A stretch of 64,000 nucleotides of DNA, taken from M3007 sp964621185 (GTDB taxonomy: Bacteria > Bacteroidota > Bacteroidia > Chitinophagales > Saprospiraceae). The stretch is taken from contig CAZULM010000001.1 of the NCBI GenBank assembly GCA_964621185.1, forward strand, positions 186,001-250,000. Direction: 5' to 3'. Of this stretch, positions 62,770 to 64,000 are shown one piece after another. Position 1 is the first letter of the stretch; each line of letters begins with the position of its first letter. The position numbers and the translations under genes are program-made. The notes below the pieces were generated by a model. That model ran no database searches, was not told the origin of the DNA, and saw nothing but the letters and a program-made list of their open reading frames with translations.

Positions 62770-63900
62770 ATGAAAAAGAACAAACACCTCCTCTGCCTGC
62801 CCCTGATATTGGCCATAATATTGGCCACGGGTGTTGTCCACGGCCAGAAAAAAGCCGCCTGCTGCCTGCCGGGCGGAGCAACGGAAGATGCCATCATTGA
62901 AATGGGGGGTATGAAAATACCCAATGCCGAACTGCTGACACAAGACGGCGAAACGGTCCGCTTTTATGACCTGATAAAAGGCAAAACAGTGGCTATCAAC
63001 TTTGTTTTCACTACCTGCAAAACGATATGCCCGCCTATGGGCGCCAATTTCAGCAAAGTAAAACAGCTCCTGGGAAGCCATGTCGGGCATGATTTGGCCA
63101 TGATCTCGATAAGCCTCGACCCAGCGGTGGACACGCCGGAGCGCATGAAGGAATGGCAGGAAAAATTCAACGCCGGGCCTGGCTGGACAATGCTCACAGG
63201 CAACAAAAGCACGGTTGACAACCTGCTGAAAGTCTTGAAAGTATTCACCCCGCTGAAAGAGGAACACTCCCCCATATTGCTGGTAGGTAGAGACGGCGAC
63301 GACCAATGGATCCGCACCAACGGGCTGGCCGAGCCGGAAAAAATCGCCTCCATTATTGGCAATTACCTGCCCAAAACCCCTACTGCGGAATCCCCGGAAA
63401 GCCCAAGCGCAAAAGGCGACCTGGCCTATTTCAGCGATACCAGGCTGACCGACCAAAACGGGGTAGAGCATCGCTTTTTCAGCGATCTGATGCAGGATAA
63501 AGTGGTGCTGATCAACGTGTTTTTTTCAGAATGTCAGGGTACCTGCCCCGTGATGTCCAGCAGCCTGGGAAAAATCCAGGAGCGCCTGGGCGAGCGGCTC
63601 GGCAAGGAGGTGATGCTCTTGTCCATTTCAGTCGATTGCACCCATGATACGCCAGAAATCCTGAAATCCTATGCCGAACGATTTGAAGCCAAACCCGGCT
63701 GGTATTTTTTGACTGGCCCTAAGGAAAACGTGGATTTTGTGCTCAAGAAACTGGGCCAATATGCAGAAACCCGTGAAAGCCATAACGCCATCATGCTGAT
63801 CGGCAACACCAAAACCAGGTTGTGGAAAAAAGCAAACGGCCTGGCTGGGGCTGATGAAATCTACAGCGTTTTGGAAACTGTTATCAATGACCAAAAGTAA
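62770..63900 (+). CDS. tandem SCO1/SenC copper-chaperone protein
   Basis: A 376-residue exported protein (signal about 1-25) with two complete SCO thioredoxin-like domains. Domain 1 (about 45-205) has C83-x3-C87 in TTCKTICPPM and H166. Domain 2 (about 215-372) has C255-x3-C259 in SECQGTCPVM and H338. SCO proteins bind copper with the CxxxC pair and distal His and help load copper enzymes. A fused pair is unusual and could serve the adjacent multicopper oxidase. It starts 10 bases after the propeller gene; the next gene overlaps its 3' end by 14 bases. Confidence 0.9.
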   Translation: MKKNKHLLCLPLILAIILATGVVHGQKKAACCLPGGATEDAIIEMGGMKIPNAELLTQDGETVRFYDLIKGKTVAINFVFTTCKTICPPMGANFSKVKQLLGSHVGHDLAMISISLDPAVDTPERMKEWQEKFNAGPGWTMLTGNKSTVDNLLKVLKVFTPLKEEHSPILLVGRDGDDQWIRTNGLAEPEKIASIIGNYLPKTPTAESPESPSAKGDLAYFSDTRLTDQNGVEHRFFSDLMQDKVVLINVFFSECQGTCPVMSSSLGKIQERLGERLGKEVMLLSISVDCTHDTPEILKSYAERFEAKPGWYFLTGPKENVDFVLKKLGQYAETRESHNAIMLIGNTKTRLWKKANGLAGADEIYSVLETVINDQK

Positions 63901-64000
63901 CAAAATATGCCTGTGGGCCACCTTTTTGCTGGGCTTCTGTGCAGCGTTGGCGCAGCCTGCCGCTGACACCGCATTGTCTGCGGAAGAGCTTAGGGGCAAA
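63887..64000 (+). CDS. secreted protein, 5' part only
   Basis: The first 38 codons of a gene that runs off the window. MTKSNKICLWATFLLGFCAALAQ is a signal peptide, and the mature start (AADTALSAEELRGK) is consistent with a periplasmic enzyme such as a cytochrome c or peroxidase, though this is a guess. It overlaps the SCO gene by 14 bases in another frame, so it belongs to the same operon. Confidence 0.6.
   Translation, partial: MTKSNKICLWATFLLGFCAALAQPAADTALSAEELRGK

Overview
The window looks like a chromosome segment of a Bacteroidota bacterium, probably of the Saprospiria/Saprospiraceae type (class-level placement is inference). Evidence: a secreted 1566-residue protein ending in the gliding-motility-associated (type IX secretion, type B) C-terminal domain, a fused SecDF, a fused E1 alpha/beta dehydrogenase, a SusC-like TonB-dependent receptor, DUF5683, an ECF sigma factor paired with a membrane-anchored barrel-like protein, and several promoters with the Bacteroidota -7 element TAnnTTTG. 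Shine-Dalgarno sequences are mostly absent, as usual in this phylum. About 52 protein genes and one tRNA (initiator tRNA-fMet) are supported; no rRNA, CRISPR array or classical insertion sequence was seen.

Layout. 0-10.6 kb: housekeeping and metabolism (phosphodiesterase, thioredoxin, NAD(P)HX repair enzyme, class III CoA-transferase, truncated GxxExxY protein, Mrp/ApbC, HtrA protease, DapF, LuxE-like acyl-protein synthetase, HutI). 10.8-15.5 kb: the giant SprB-repeat adhesin-like protein. 15.9-20.0 kb: TonB receptor with two lipoproteins. 20.2-25.4 kb: glycosyltransferase, TMTC-like TPR membrane protein, and an LptC operon with a CBS/CorC protein. 25.4-34.2 kb: acyltransferase, omega-amidase, NlpC/P60, 3-hydroxybutyryl-CoA dehydrogenase, an A+T-rich two-gene HNH island, an outer-membrane protein, and a GH1 glycosidase with a sodium:solute symporter. 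34.4-54.8 kb: degenerate haloperoxidase, tRNA, Nudix, PyrE, M42 peptidase, SH3-NlpC, rhomboid, SecDF, DksA-like protein, E1 dehydrogenase, sigma/barrel pair, LVIVD lipoprotein and GalK. 55.0-64.0 kb: a copper module: a 1913-residue six-cupredoxin multicopper oxidase, a beta-propeller protein, a tandem SCO protein and a cut-off secreted protein.

Two themes stand out. First, the giant multicopper oxidase is built from three A-B cupredoxin pairs, yet only domain 2 (HxxHxHxH and HCHxxxHxxxxM) and domain 3 (HIH, HDH) keep copper ligands. The single intact active site would therefore lie at the internal 2/3 interface, with the usual motif order permuted. It sits with SCO copper chaperones and a propeller, and a 30-bp perfect palindrome lies inside the next gene's signal-peptide codons.

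Second, five unrelated families of short word-like repeats (CACATAG; CGACACGA; AATCAG/TGATT; GGCAAGGGGCAA; CCTGAAACCCGAAA) sit at gene borders, often as inverted arms. Two of them adjoin small nuclease-type genes (a truncated GxxExxY gene and an HNH pair), and two run into N-terminal signal or anchor codons (LptC and an outer-membrane protein).
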